This document shows, piece by piece, positions 25,774 through 33,866 of a stretch of 47,987 nt of DNA (positions within the stretch are counted from its first letter, which is position 1; each line of letters begins with the position of its first letter). Location: positions 1 to 47,987 of the forward strand of contig DDQK01000022.1 in the NCBI GenBank assembly GCA_002342665.1, written 5' to 3'. The notes beneath the pieces are model-generated. The model was not told the DNA's origin, searched no databases, and saw nothing but the letters and a program-made list of their open reading frames with translations. Origin of the DNA: Prevotella sp. UBA2444 (GTDB taxonomy: Bacteria; Bacteroidota; Bacteroidia; Bacteroidales; Bacteroidaceae). Made by a program: the position numbers and the translations under genes.

Positions 25774-25796
25774 TGATCACCTACCGCAGGTGATCA
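25774..25796 (+). other. Perfect hairpin after ribE
   Basis: TGATCACCT, loop ACCGC, AGGTGATCA forms a perfect 9-bp stem 12 nt after the ribE stop. It lacks a T-run, so it may be an mRNA-stabilising hairpin or a weak terminator. Confidence 0.5.
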
Positions 25797-25823
25797 GAAA
25801 CCGACAGGAGTGAGCTCGTTAGG

Positions 25824-25857
25824 AAAAAAAGAAGGCTTGCATCGACTGCAAGCCTTC
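25824..25857 (-). terminator. Intrinsic terminator of the cstA-to-dipeptidase gene run
   Basis: On the minus strand GAAGGCTTGC, a 7-nt loop and GCAAGCCTTC form a 10-bp stem followed by seven T. It lies 48 nt beyond the stop of the C69 peptidase gene. Confidence 0.9.
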
Positions 25858-25904
25858 GTTCGTATAGGGACATCAATGACACAAGGTATCCTGCCCCCAG
25901 TGTG

Positions 25905-27632
25905 TCATTTCTTCTCTTCGACAGGCATCAGGAAACGGTCGCCCGTGAGTTTGAGCTGCTCCTTGACATAGCCCTCAGGCATGCCGGGACGCTTGATACG
26001 GGCACCACGGCCATACTGGTCGCGCTCGAAGCGGCGCTGCTTGTCGGTGGGGCGCACGGCGCAGTCGTTGTACTTCACGATGAGGTGGAAGGCCAGCTGG
26101 CGCCAGCAGTCGATCATCTCGTCGCCCTTCTGACAGCTGTAGTCAGTGAGGAAACGGACTCGTGCATCACCCTCAAGGGCCTGCGCACGCACTTCGGTCT
26201 GGGCCTGCAGGCGATCGTACGACTGGTCGAGCGAGTCGCGCACCTCCTTGAGCGAGGGGAAGAGCATCGAGTAGCGGGGATAGACCATGTTGCTGACCCA
26301 GTTGCACACCCAGAAGGCATTGTCCATGGAGAAGGTGATATCATCGGCACCCTCGCCCGAGAAGCACTTGGGCAGGCGCGTCATGCAGGAGTACATCGGG
26401 GTGTAGGCCACCATGTTGCCGTCGTCGTTGCCAAACCAGAAGCATCCTCCAATCTCACGGGGCAACCAGGAGCGCATCTGCGAGATGAACGACCAGGCCG
26501 TCTGGAAGGTAGAGATGGGACGCTCGTTAAAATACTCCTTGCCATCGTGCTTGTAGGAGAGCGGCGAGAGGCGGTAAGGCATCTGGAAGATGCCGCCTCC
26601 GATGTCGCCGTCCTTGTCGAGGGCGAAAGGTGTGCCCTCATAGTGGTCACGCATGGCGTCGCGCAGGTCCTGCAGCGATACTTTCTTGTTGGGGATGATC
26701 CAGAGGGGCATGGGCTCGGCATCCTTCTCGATGCCTGCTGCATAGGGCACGTACTTTGAGAAGTCGTCGGTAAAGCGGTTGAAGAAGCTCCACACGCGTG
26801 CCTCACAGTAGCGGCGACCCGAGAAGTCGGGGGCGGCATAGGCTGCATTGTAGCTGAACTCGGCATCCTTGCCCGAGAACCAGCCCATGGTGCGTGCGTA
26901 CTTGACGACATTGTCGGAATAGCACACCAGATTGGGCACGGGTTTCTTGCCGCCTACGGGGTATTTCTTCTGGAGATCCTTCAGCTTGACGGGCGTATAG
27001 CGGCCGTCGAGGAAACGGGTGATGCGGCTCTGGTTGGCGTGGGCTGCCACGGCATCGTCAGGGATGCGGACGGCCACCCACACGGTGCGCTCCGTCGACT
27101 TGGTGCGGTCGGGGCCGCAGCCCATCATCTCGAGCATCCAGGCCTCGTTGGGGTCGGCGATGGAGAAGGTCTCGCCCTCTGAGTAGTAGCCGTACTGCTC
27201 TACGAGGGATGTCATCACCTGGATGGCCTCACGGGCCGTACGGGCACGCTGGAGGGTGACGTAGATGAGTGAGCCGTAGTCGATGATGCCGGTAGAGTCG
27301 GTCATCTCGTGGCGACCTCCAAAGGTAGTCTCACCGATGGTGAGCTGCCACTCGTTGGTGTTACCGATGACGTTCCACGTCTCGGGTGCCTCGGCGATCT
27401 TGCCGAGATATTTGCCTGTGTCCCACTCCGTGATCTTGCGCATCTCGCCAGGCTGGTGCTTGGCGGCGGGATAGTGGTAGAGGGGCATGAACGAGCCGTA
27501 GGAGTCGGCATTGTAGGTGACGAACACGGAGCCGTCGGCAGAGGCCTTCTTGCCCACGATGAAGTTGGTGCAGGCCAAAGAAGTGAGAAGTGAAAGATGG
27601 AAAATGATAAGTACTAATGCTATCTTCTTCAT
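25905..27632 (-). CDS. C69-family dipeptidase (PepD-like), secreted
   Basis: A 575-residue Ntn-hydrolase of peptidase family C69. A signal peptide (residues 1-20, MKKIALVLIIFHLSLLTSLA) is followed directly by Cys21 in CTNFIVGKKASADGS. In this family removal of the leader exposes the nucleophilic N-terminal Cys, so the cleavage site coincides with the catalytic residue; lipidation at this Cys is an alternative. Conserved family stretches include FGGRHEMTDSTGIIDYGSLIY and EAWMLEMMGCGPD. It probably cleaves dipeptides in the periplasm. It is last in the minus-strand run, 5 nt after the M23 peptidase gene. The signal-peptide DNA (27585-27615) itself has a heptamer-like rhythm. Confidence 0.9.
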   Translation of the reverse strand: MKKIALVLIIFHLSLLTSLACTNFIVGKKASADGSVFVTYNADSYGSFMPLYHYPAAKHQPGEMRKITEWDTGKYLGKIAEAPETWNVIGNTNEWQLTIGETTFGGRHEMTDSTGIIDYGSLIYVTLQRARTAREAIQVMTSLVEQYGYYSEGETFSIADPNEAWMLEMMGCGPDRTKSTERTVWVAVRIPDDAVAAHANQSRITRFLDGRYTPVKLKDLQKKYPVGGKKPVPNLVCYSDNVVKYARTMGWFSGKDAEFSYNAAYAAPDFSGRRYCEARVWSFFNRFTDDFSKYVPYAAGIEKDAEPMPLWIIPNKKVSLQDLRDAMRDHYEGTPFALDKDGDIGGGIFQMPYRLSPLSYKHDGKEYFNERPISTFQTAWSFISQMRSWLPREIGGCFWFGNDDGNMVAYTPMYSCMTRLPKCFSGEGADDITFSMDNAFWVCNWVSNMVYPRYSMLFPSLKEVRDSLDQSYDRLQAQTEVRAQALEGDARVRFLTDYSCQKGDEMIDCWRQLAFHLIVKYNDCAVRPTDKQRRFERDQYGRGARIKRPGMPEGYVKEQLKLTGDRFLMPVEEKK

Positions 27633-27637
27633 ATTAT

Positions 27638-29338
27638 TTAATAATTAATGTTAGTTTCATAAACGGTAGTGTTCTGCCGGTTGTCGGTGGCAGAGAACTT
27701 CAGGTGATGCTGGCGTCCCGTACGGCGGAGAGGGGTCTCGCTCAGGTCGCAGACAACGGTGAGGCTCTTGTCGAGCTGTTCGAACACGACGAAGCGGTCG
27801 TCGATAGTGGCGGTGAAGGAGGCTACCCCACTCTTCCGGTCGGCGAGTCGCAAGACGATGCGCTCACCCAAGCTGAGCGGCTGTACCGTCGGGGGCTCGT
27901 CGTCGTAGTCGAGGGTATAGGTGAGTCCCAGGTCGCGGATACGTCCCATCACCCACCCGTCGTGGTATTCGCCCCCCATGAATCGTCCGTCGGCAGTGCG
28001 CACATAGAGTTTCGAGTGGTCGGCCTCGGTGTGGAGGATGCTGTCGGCCCCGATATTGTCGAGGCGCGGACGGATATAGAGCTCACCATCGCTGACGAGC
28101 GGACAGCTGACGGGATGGAACGCATACCAGTCGGCCATCTTGTCAGGGCGGCGCGTCACTTCGGGCTTCAGTGCCACATCGTCGGCAAGCAGGCCATAGG
28201 GCACCACCAGCTGCATCTCGCCCGGAAGGGAATAGGAGTTGGTCTGGCTCCAATGGAAGACGCGGGTATCGCCCGATTCTCCAGAATATCCGGGATATCC
28301 GGGATATCCGGAATGTCCGGATTCTCCGGATTCTCCCTGAGATGCAGGCTTCTCTCCCCTCACGGTGAAGGCATAATGGCTCTCGTTGCCCTTGTAGTCG
28401 CGCAGGATGTACTCCAGCCGGTAAGGGCGCTCCTCGCAGAAATCGATGATGCCGCGACTGGCATCGGCGCTCAGGATGGGGAGACGGTTGCCTGGATCAA
28501 CAAACGACTTGAGAAACCACACGCGATGGTGCAGCCAGTGATCGTAGTCGCCCCAGGAGTTGACGAAGCGGTTCTGCCCCACCGGCACACGATTGACCAG
28601 GGCACGAAACACCACCTGGCCGTCGCACATCAGTATCTGCTCGCGCACGCCATAATGATGATAGGTGCCCTGCATATAGTCGTCGGCCCAGAGGGCAAAG
28701 CCTACCCTGCCCCAGGCTGTCAGCTCGCGCGACAGCTGATGGGAGGAGAAGCCAAAGACTTGCTTCCGGCTGTTGCCGCAGACGACACCCTGCTGCGGAC
28801 AGGCCATCAGCGAATGGGCCTGAGGGGGGATGGTGTCGCTGATATGATCGCCAATGAACTCATAGGGGTCGAGCATGTCCCAGGTACGGGTATCATGAAT
28901 CTCCAGGTGGAGGTGAGGCCCCGTGGAATTGCCGGTATTGCCGCTGAGGGCGATGAACTGCCCGCGCGACACCGGACACACCAGAGGCGAAAGACGAGCA
29001 TCAGGGACTGACGTCTGATGCTCGTACTGATAGCGCCGCAAGGCGGCCTTGATGCGCGGAGAGAAAGACTTCAGATGACAATAGACCGAGGTATATCCCT
29101 CAGGATGTGTGACGTAGACGGCATTCCCGAAGCCGTAGAGTCCCTGAGTGACACGGCTGACATAGCCGTCGCCGATGGCATAGATGTGCTTGCCCTCGAC
29201 ATTGTCGGTGGAGATGTCGAGTCCGCCATGGAAGTGGTGGGGACGAGGCTCACCGAAATTCCCCGCCAGCAGGATATCGTAATCCACTGGCGGGGCATAG
29301 ATGCTTAGCAACAGGCTTATCAGCAGGGAACTCAGCAT
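27638..29338 (-). CDS. M23-family (LytM-type) metallopeptidase with long C-terminal region
   Basis: A 566-residue exported protein. The LytM/M23 domain is N-terminal (about residues 25-150) with zinc ligands in HGGLD (His37, Asp41) and HLHLE (His142, His144), so it is probably an active glycyl or peptide-crosslink endopeptidase acting on peptidoglycan. A hydrophobic leader (residues 1-15) precedes it. The C-terminal 400 residues are beta-rich and unrecognised. They contain a Gly-x-Ser/Pro linker (about 334-354) made by nonamer DNA repeats. The start ATG overlaps the end of nadC by 7 nt. Family assignment is firm; target bond is unknown. Confidence 0.9.
   Translation of the reverse strand: MLSSLLISLLLSIYAPPVDYDILLAGNFGEPRPHHFHGGLDISTDNVEGKHIYAIGDGYVSRVTQGLYGFGNAVYVTHPEGYTSVYCHLKSFSPRIKAALRRYQYEHQTSVPDARLSPLVCPVSRGQFIALSGNTGNSTGPHLHLEIHDTRTWDMLDPYEFIGDHISDTIPPQAHSLMACPQQGVVCGNSRKQVFGFSSHQLSRELTAWGRVGFALWADDYMQGTYHHYGVREQILMCDGQVVFRALVNRVPVGQNRFVNSWGDYDHWLHHRVWFLKSFVDPGNRLPILSADASRGIIDFCEERPYRLEYILRDYKGNESHYAFTVRGEKPASQGESGESGHSGYPGYPGYSGESGDTRVFHWSQTNSYSLPGEMQLVVPYGLLADDVALKPEVTRRPDKMADWYAFHPVSCPLVSDGELYIRPRLDNIGADSILHTEADHSKLYVRTADGRFMGGEYHDGWVMGRIRDLGLTYTLDYDDEPPTVQPLSLGERIVLRLADRKSGVASFTATIDDRFVVFEQLDKSLTVVCDLSETPLRRTGRQHHLKFSATDNRQNTTVYETNINY
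28275..28337 (-). repeat. Nonamer repeat array inside the M23 peptidase gene
   Basis: Seven 9-bp units in a row (plus-strand reading GATTCTCCA, GAATATCCG, GGATATCCG twice, GAATGTCCG, GATTCTCCG, GATTCTCCC). In the gene's frame they read GGA-NNN-TCC/CCC and encode collagen-like Gly-Glu-Ser, Gly-His-Ser and Gly-Tyr-Pro triplets. The same unit occurs in tamB at 9112-9148. Confidence 0.88.
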
Positions 29339-30210
29339 GCCTTGCCCTCTTGCTCTTGCTTACTCGCAGCCTTAAACGACATATCGAGTCCCTTCACCGA
29401 GTGCGTCAGGGCCCCCACGCTGATGAAGTCGACACCCTGTTCGGCATAGTCGCGGATGGTATCGTAGGTGATGCCGCCGCTCGACTCCGTCTCATAGCGG
29501 TGAGCGATGATATCTACAGCCTTCTTCGTATCAGAGACACTGAAGTTGTCGAGCATAATACGGTCAACACCGCCATGGTCGAGTACCTGCTGGAGTTCAT
29601 CGAAAGAGCGCACCTCGATCTCAATCTTCAACTGGAGGCCCTTCTCCTGGAGATACTTGTGGCAACGGTCGATGGCATTGGTGATGCCGCCGGCGAAGTC
29701 GACATGGTTGTCCTTGAGCAGGATCATGTCGAAGAGTCCGATGCGGTGGTTACAGCCACCGCCGATCTTCACGGCCTGCTTCTCGAGCATACGCATGCCT
29801 GGGGTGGTCTTGCGGGTATCGAGCACACGGGTGCCGGTGCCCTTGAGGCGCTGCACGTATCTGTCGGTCATGGTGGCGATGCCGCTCATGCGCTGCATGA
29901 TATTGAGCATGAGGCGCTCTGTCTGCAGCAGGGAGCGCACGCGTCCGCTGACAATCATGGCGATATCGCCCTTCTTCACGCGGCTGCCGTCGCCCATCAG
30001 CACTTCCACCTGCATCTCCGGGTCGAAACGGCGGAACACCTCCTTGGCCACTTCCACGCCAGCCAGGATGCCATCCTCCTTGATGAGCAGATGGCTACGG
30101 CCCATGGCATCCTCTGGGATGCAGCAGAGCGTGGTATGGTCGCCGTCGCCGATATCCTCGGCAAACGACAGGTCAATCAGTCTGTCGACAAGTTCTTCTA
30201 CACTTAACAT
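29332..30210 (-). CDS. nadC: Nicotinate-nucleotide pyrophosphorylase (carboxylating)
   Basis: Converts quinolinate and PRPP to nicotinate mononucleotide, CO2 and PPi in NAD synthesis. The 292-residue protein has the family start FAEDIGDGDHTTLCCIP, the substrate-binding run RVLDTRKTTPGMRMLEKQAV with KIGGGCNHRIGLFDMILLKDNH, and the barrel motif IEIEVRSFDEL. Length is normal. It is the third gene of the minus-strand run; nadA and nadB are not here. Confidence 0.96.
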   Translation of the reverse strand: MLSVEELVDRLIDLSFAEDIGDGDHTTLCCIPEDAMGRSHLLIKEDGILAGVEVAKEVFRRFDPEMQVEVLMGDGSRVKKGDIAMIVSGRVRSLLQTERLMLNIMQRMSGIATMTDRYVQRLKGTGTRVLDTRKTTPGMRMLEKQAVKIGGGCNHRIGLFDMILLKDNHVDFAGGITNAIDRCHKYLQEKGLQLKIEIEVRSFDELQQVLDHGGVDRIMLDNFSVSDTKKAVDIIAHRYETESSGGITYDTIRDYAEQGVDFISVGALTHSVKGLDMSFKAASKQEQEGKAC

Positions 30211-30220
30211 ATCGCATCAC

Positions 30221-30724
30221 TTAAAAGTAATATCCGAAGCCGAGACGGAGGCCGAAGCCGGAATAGTCGGTATCCTTGAAGCTGTGCTTATAGTACAGTT
30301 CGGGCTCGATGGTGACGTGACGGTTCAGGAAAAAGGAGTAACCGACATTGAGCTCGGGCTGGAAATCGTTGAACCCTGTGGAGTGGGCATATTTGGCGAT
30401 GGCACCCAGGTAGAGGCCGATGGTCTCAAAATGATAGCGGGCACCGGCACCGATCTCGGTAGTGACGATATCGCCACAGGAGATATTGTTGTAGTCGAAC
30501 ACGGCGAGTACCGACCAGTTGTCGAGGAACAGATAGCCTGCCTTGGCGCCCAGTCCGAACGACCACTCGCTGGCCTTGCTATAGTCCAGGTTGAGACTCG
30601 ACAGAGAGGCATTCACATAAAACTTACCCTGCTTGAACGGGGTGTCGGACTCGTTGAGGAATCTCTGTGCATTCACACTCATCGCCATCATCAGGGCGAG
30701 GATTGACAATAATACTTTCTTCAT
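30221..30724 (-). CDS. Small outer-membrane beta-barrel protein
   Basis: A 167-residue protein with a signal peptide (MKKVLLSILALMMAMSVNAQ, residues 1-20) and alternating hydrophobic strands such as GKFYVNASLSSLNLDYS, WSFGLGAKAGYLFLDNWSVL, GLYLGAIAKYA and FGLRLGFGYYF. It ends in Phe, the usual C-terminal signal for BAM-dependent barrels. It resembles the OmpW/OprF-type porin-family small barrels annotated as outer-membrane beta-barrel proteins in Bacteroidetes. Position between cstA and nadC suggests co-transcription but not a specific role. Confidence 0.8.
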   Translation of the reverse strand: MKKVLLSILALMMAMSVNAQRFLNESDTPFKQGKFYVNASLSSLNLDYSKASEWSFGLGAKAGYLFLDNWSVLAVFDYNNISCGDIVTTEIGAGARYHFETIGLYLGAIAKYAHSTGFNDFQPELNVGYSFFLNRHVTIEPELYYKHSFKDTDYSGFGLRLGFGYYF

Positions 30725-30735
30725 ACGTTTACTTA

Positions 30736-32196
30736 TTATTTTGTTGTTTCTTTCCTATACCATATACAGAACCACGCGATGGACACCACACATGCTGCCG
30801 CTGCAACCATCAAGGCCTTCGACAGGTCGAAGCTGAACACCTGTTCGCTGAACAGGAAGGTGGTACAGACGACCGTCATGAACACGGCGGGAATCAGCGT
30901 GATGACGTACGGCTTCTTCTGGCGCACCAGATAGACGGTGATGGCCCACAGCATAAATACCGACAGCGTCTGGTTGCTCCATCCGAACCAGCTCCAGATC
31001 TTGCCGAAGCCCTCCTTGTCGGACATCTGCCAGATGAGTAATGCTATCACAACAGCGAACAGAGGTAAGCAAATGTACAGGCGCTTGCGGATTGACCTCT
31101 GCTCAAGCTTCACGAACTCGGCGATGATCAGACGGCATGAGCGCAGGGCCGTGTCGCCGCTGGTAATGGGAGCAGCCACGACACCCAGGAGTGCCAGGAT
31201 GCCACCAAAGACACCCAGCCAGTCGTTACAGACGAGATTCACGATCGAGGGAGCATCCTTCACCGCTTTCTGTCCGCCCTCTATCAGCTGATAGCCCGGT
31301 GTCGGGTCGTTGTAGAAGAAAAACATGGCCACCGTAGCCCAGATGAGTGCTACGATACCCTCGGTGATCATGGCTCCGTAGAAGATGGGGCGCCCCATCT
31401 TCTCGCTCTTCAGGCAGCGGGCCATCAACGGGCTCTGCGTGGCATGGAAGCCGCTGATGGCTCCACAGGCGATGGTGATGAACAGGCTGGGGAATATATT
31501 CTTCGGCGTAAGGGCCTCACCGCTCAGTCCCTCCCAAATCTCAGGTATCGAGGGCCACTTGACGAACAGCATCACCGTCAGGGCGGCTGCCATGAAGAGC
31601 AGGGAGAAGGCGAAGAGAGGATATATCTTGCCGATGATCTTGTCGATAGGCAGCATCGTGGCTACGATGTAGTACACGAAGATGATGATGATCCAGAAGG
31701 TGTACTGGCCAAAGTTGTCCACTACAAAGGCAGGCTCCCACATGTCACCGAGAATCTTCGCGGGACTGAACACGAACACGGCACCCACCATCATCAGCAG
31801 GAACACGGTGAATATGAGCATCACCTGCTTGGTGGTATGGCCCAGATAGCGGCCGATGATCTCCGGCTGGTTGGCACCGTCGTGACGCATGGAGAGCATG
31901 CCCGAGAAATAGTCGTGTACCGAACCGGCAAAGATACATCCGAAGACAATCCAGAGATAAGCCGCCGGACCGTACATCGCACCCATGATGGCACCGAAGA
32001 TTGGTCCCGTACCAGCAATGTTGAGGAACTGAATCATGAAAATCTTCCATGAAGGAAGCACCATAAAGTCCACGCCATCCGCCTTGGCAACGGCAGGAGT
32101 CACACGGCCGTCTGGTGCGAACACCCTTTCCACAAAGCGTCCGTAGAGCAGATAACCTAACACGAGAGCCACGAGGCTCAAAAGAAACGAAATCAT
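30736..32196 (-). CDS. cstA: Carbon starvation protein A (peptide/pyruvate transporter family)
   Basis: A 486-residue polytopic membrane protein with more than ten helices, typical of the shorter CstA form found in Bacteroidetes. The start is placed at the ATG at 32196 (MISFLLSLVALVLGYLLYGR); 14 further upstream codons in frame look like leader and lie too near the promoter. Conserved stretches include NIAGTGPIFGAIMGAMYGPAAYLW, DYFSGMLSMRHDGANQPEIIG, GAISGFHATQSPLMARCL and APITSGDTALRSCRLI. E. coli relatives CstA and BtsT/YjiY take up peptides and pyruvate. It is first in the minus-strand run and is divergent from the glycoside hydrolase gene. Confidence 0.93.
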   Translation of the reverse strand: MISFLLSLVALVLGYLLYGRFVERVFAPDGRVTPAVAKADGVDFMVLPSWKIFMIQFLNIAGTGPIFGAIMGAMYGPAAYLWIVFGCIFAGSVHDYFSGMLSMRHDGANQPEIIGRYLGHTTKQVMLIFTVFLLMMVGAVFVFSPAKILGDMWEPAFVVDNFGQYTFWIIIIFVYYIVATMLPIDKIIGKIYPLFAFSLLFMAAALTVMLFVKWPSIPEIWEGLSGEALTPKNIFPSLFITIACGAISGFHATQSPLMARCLKSEKMGRPIFYGAMITEGIVALIWATVAMFFFYNDPTPGYQLIEGGQKAVKDAPSIVNLVCNDWLGVFGGILALLGVVAAPITSGDTALRSCRLIIAEFVKLEQRSIRKRLYICLPLFAVVIALLIWQMSDKEGFGKIWSWFGWSNQTLSVFMLWAITVYLVRQKKPYVITLIPAVFMTVVCTTFLFSEQVFSFDLSKALMVAAAACVVSIAWFCIWYRKETTK

Positions 32197-32227
32197 CTGT
32201 TTTAGCGTTTTAATTAAAATTTTGATG

Positions 32228-32235
32228 CAAAAGTA
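32228..32235 (-). promoter_or_regulatory. -7 promoter element for the cstA gene run
   Basis: Minus-strand TACTTTTG followed by CATC matches TAnnTTTG, 31 nt upstream of the chosen cstA start. The heptamer repeat 32247-32274 occupies the place where a -33 box would be. Confidence 0.55.
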
Positions 32236-32246
32236 CAAAATAAATG

Positions 32247-32274
32247 TGAATTATGAATTATGAATTATGAATTA
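32247..32274. repeat. Heptamer repeat (TGAATTA)x4 between divergent promoters
   Basis: Four perfect copies of TGAATTA lie exactly between the -7 elements of cstA (32228-32235) and the glycoside hydrolase gene (32280-32287). A change in copy number would alter the spacing of both promoters from their -33 regions. Confidence 0.9.
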
Positions 32275-32279
32275 TTTTG

Positions 32280-32287
32280 TATCTTTG
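32280..32287 (+). promoter_or_regulatory. -7 promoter element for the glycoside hydrolase gene
   Basis: TATCTTTG followed by CAGCG matches TAnnTTTG, 27 nt before the start codon. Its -33 position falls within the heptamer repeat. Confidence 0.55.
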
Positions 32288-32314
32288 CAGCGAATTTAAA
32301 TAAAAAACATCATT

Positions 32315-33784
32315 TTGAAAGCAATAATAAGGATTCTTCTGCTCCTGACCGTCACGATTGCAGTGAACGCACAGAGCCCCAAATACGAAATGAGAGCAGT
32401 ATGGCTCACCACCATCGGAGGCATCGACTGGCCCCACTCATACGCCAATTCCATCCATTCCATCGCTACCCAGAAACGGGAACTGACCACCATCCTCGAC
32501 CAGCTGCAGCAGGCTGGCTTCAATACGGTGCTGCTGCAGACACGCGTCAGGAGTACCACGATCTTCCCCAGCGGGATGGAGCCCTGGGACGGTTGTCTCT
32601 CGGGCAAGCCTGGCGTCTCGCCGGGCTACGATGCCCTGCAGTTTGCCATCGACGAGTGCCACAAGCGCGGCATGCAGTGCCACGCCTGGATTGTCACCAT
32701 CCCCGTGGGCAAGTGGAACAACTACGGTTGCAAGCAACTGCGTCAGAAATATCCGAAGCTCATCGTGAAAATAGGCGACGAGGGCTATATGAACCCCGAG
32801 AAGGCTGAGACAGGCGACTACCTGGCCCGCTTCTGCCGGGAGGTGACGCGACGGTACGACGTGGACGGTATCCATCTCGACTACATCCGCTATCCCGAGA
32901 CGTGGAAACTGAAGGTCAGCCGGCAACAGGGACGACAGCATATCACCTCCATCGTGCGCAAGATCTCACAGGCCGTACGACAGGAGAAGCCCTGGGTGAT
33001 GCTTTCCTGCTCGCCCATAGGCAAGTATGACGACCTGAGCCGCTACAAGAGCGGAGGGTGGAATGCCAACACCACCGTCTGCCAGGATGCACAAGGATGG
33101 CTCCGCGATGGACTCATGGACGCACTCTTCCCGATGATGTACTTCCAGGGCAACAACTTCTACCCCTTCGCCATCAACTGGAAGGAGTATGCCTATGGCC
33201 GTATCGTGGCACCGGGACTGGCTGTCTACATGCTGCACCCGAAGGAACGCAACTGGGGGCTCGACATCATCAAGCGCGAGATGAACGTGCTCCGCGAACA
33301 AGGATTAGGACATACCTACTTCCGCTCTAAGTTCCTGACAGACAACACCAAAGGTGTGTATTCGTTCACGAAAGACTTTAACCAATATCCTGCCCTCATA
33401 CCACCAATGGACTGGACCGGGCGACAAGCACCATCCCCCGCACAGCGACTCGACGTGAATCGTGGTATGACGACAGACCGCATCAGCTGGCAGGGAGCCA
33501 AAGACCGCTCAGGAGCCGACTACCTATTATATAATATATATGCCTCGGAAACCTACCCCGTGGACATCAGCGACGCGCGCAATCTCATCAGCACCCGCCA
33601 GCGGCGGAATTCGCTCAGCATACATCACGGCGGCAAGGCACTCAACTATGCCGTGACGGCCACAGACCGCTATGGACAGGAAAGCACCGCCATCAGGACC
33701 ATCAGGCTACAGAAAGCCCCGACAATGGTGGATTTCCGCCGCCTTATCATGGGGAAACCGCAAAAAAGAAACAAACGGAGATGA
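32315..33784 (+). CDS. GHL10-type glycoside hydrolase-like protein, secreted
   Basis: A 489-residue protein with a signal peptide (about 1-20, ending VNAQ) and a hypothetical glycosyl hydrolase 10-like (GHL10) TIM barrel. Features are YEMRAVWLTTIGGIDWP (residues 26-42), LDQLQQAGFNTVLLQTR, KRGMQCHAWI and VDGIHLDYIRYPET (about 183-196, acidic residues in the likely active site). The last 130 residues look like an Fn3-type domain. The start is TTG at 32315; no ATG occurs before the signal peptide. Some GHL10 relatives act on peptidoglycan glycans; substrate here is unknown. It is followed by uxuA with its own promoter. Confidence 0.85.
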   Translation: MKAIIRILLLLTVTIAVNAQSPKYEMRAVWLTTIGGIDWPHSYANSIHSIATQKRELTTILDQLQQAGFNTVLLQTRVRSTTIFPSGMEPWDGCLSGKPGVSPGYDALQFAIDECHKRGMQCHAWIVTIPVGKWNNYGCKQLRQKYPKLIVKIGDEGYMNPEKAETGDYLARFCREVTRRYDVDGIHLDYIRYPETWKLKVSRQQGRQHITSIVRKISQAVRQEKPWVMLSCSPIGKYDDLSRYKSGGWNANTTVCQDAQGWLRDGLMDALFPMMYFQGNNFYPFAINWKEYAYGRIVAPGLAVYMLHPKERNWGLDIIKREMNVLREQGLGHTYFRSKFLTDNTKGVYSFTKDFNQYPALIPPMDWTGRQAPSPAQRLDVNRGMTTDRISWQGAKDRSGADYLLYNIYASETYPVDISDARNLISTRQRRNSLSIHHGGKALNYAVTATDRYGQESTAIRTIRLQKAPTMVDFRRLIMGKPQKRNKRR

Positions 33785-33824
33785 GTTTGCAACAAACGAG
33801 CAAGTCTCAACCCGAAATTATTAC

Positions 33825-33832
33825 TAACTTTG
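33825..33832 (+). promoter_or_regulatory. -7 promoter element for uxuA-uxuB
   Basis: TAACTTTG followed by CACAC matches TAnnTTTG, 34 nt before the uxuA ATG. No TTTG is found at the usual -33 distance; one occurs farther up at 33786-33789. Confidence 0.55.
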
Positions 33833-33866
33833 CACACAATATTTTAAAGACTAAAAACAGAAAGAT

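Noticed and set aside
25902..26759. A 285-codon plus-strand open frame across the C69 dipeptidase gene.
   Set aside because: Antisense shadow of a well-supported gene; no ribosome-binding or promoter signal.
27617..29011. A 464-codon plus-strand open frame across the M23 peptidase gene.
   Set aside because: It is antisense to a gene with clear zinc-binding motifs and signal peptide; its translation is low-complexity and lacks a plausible start region.
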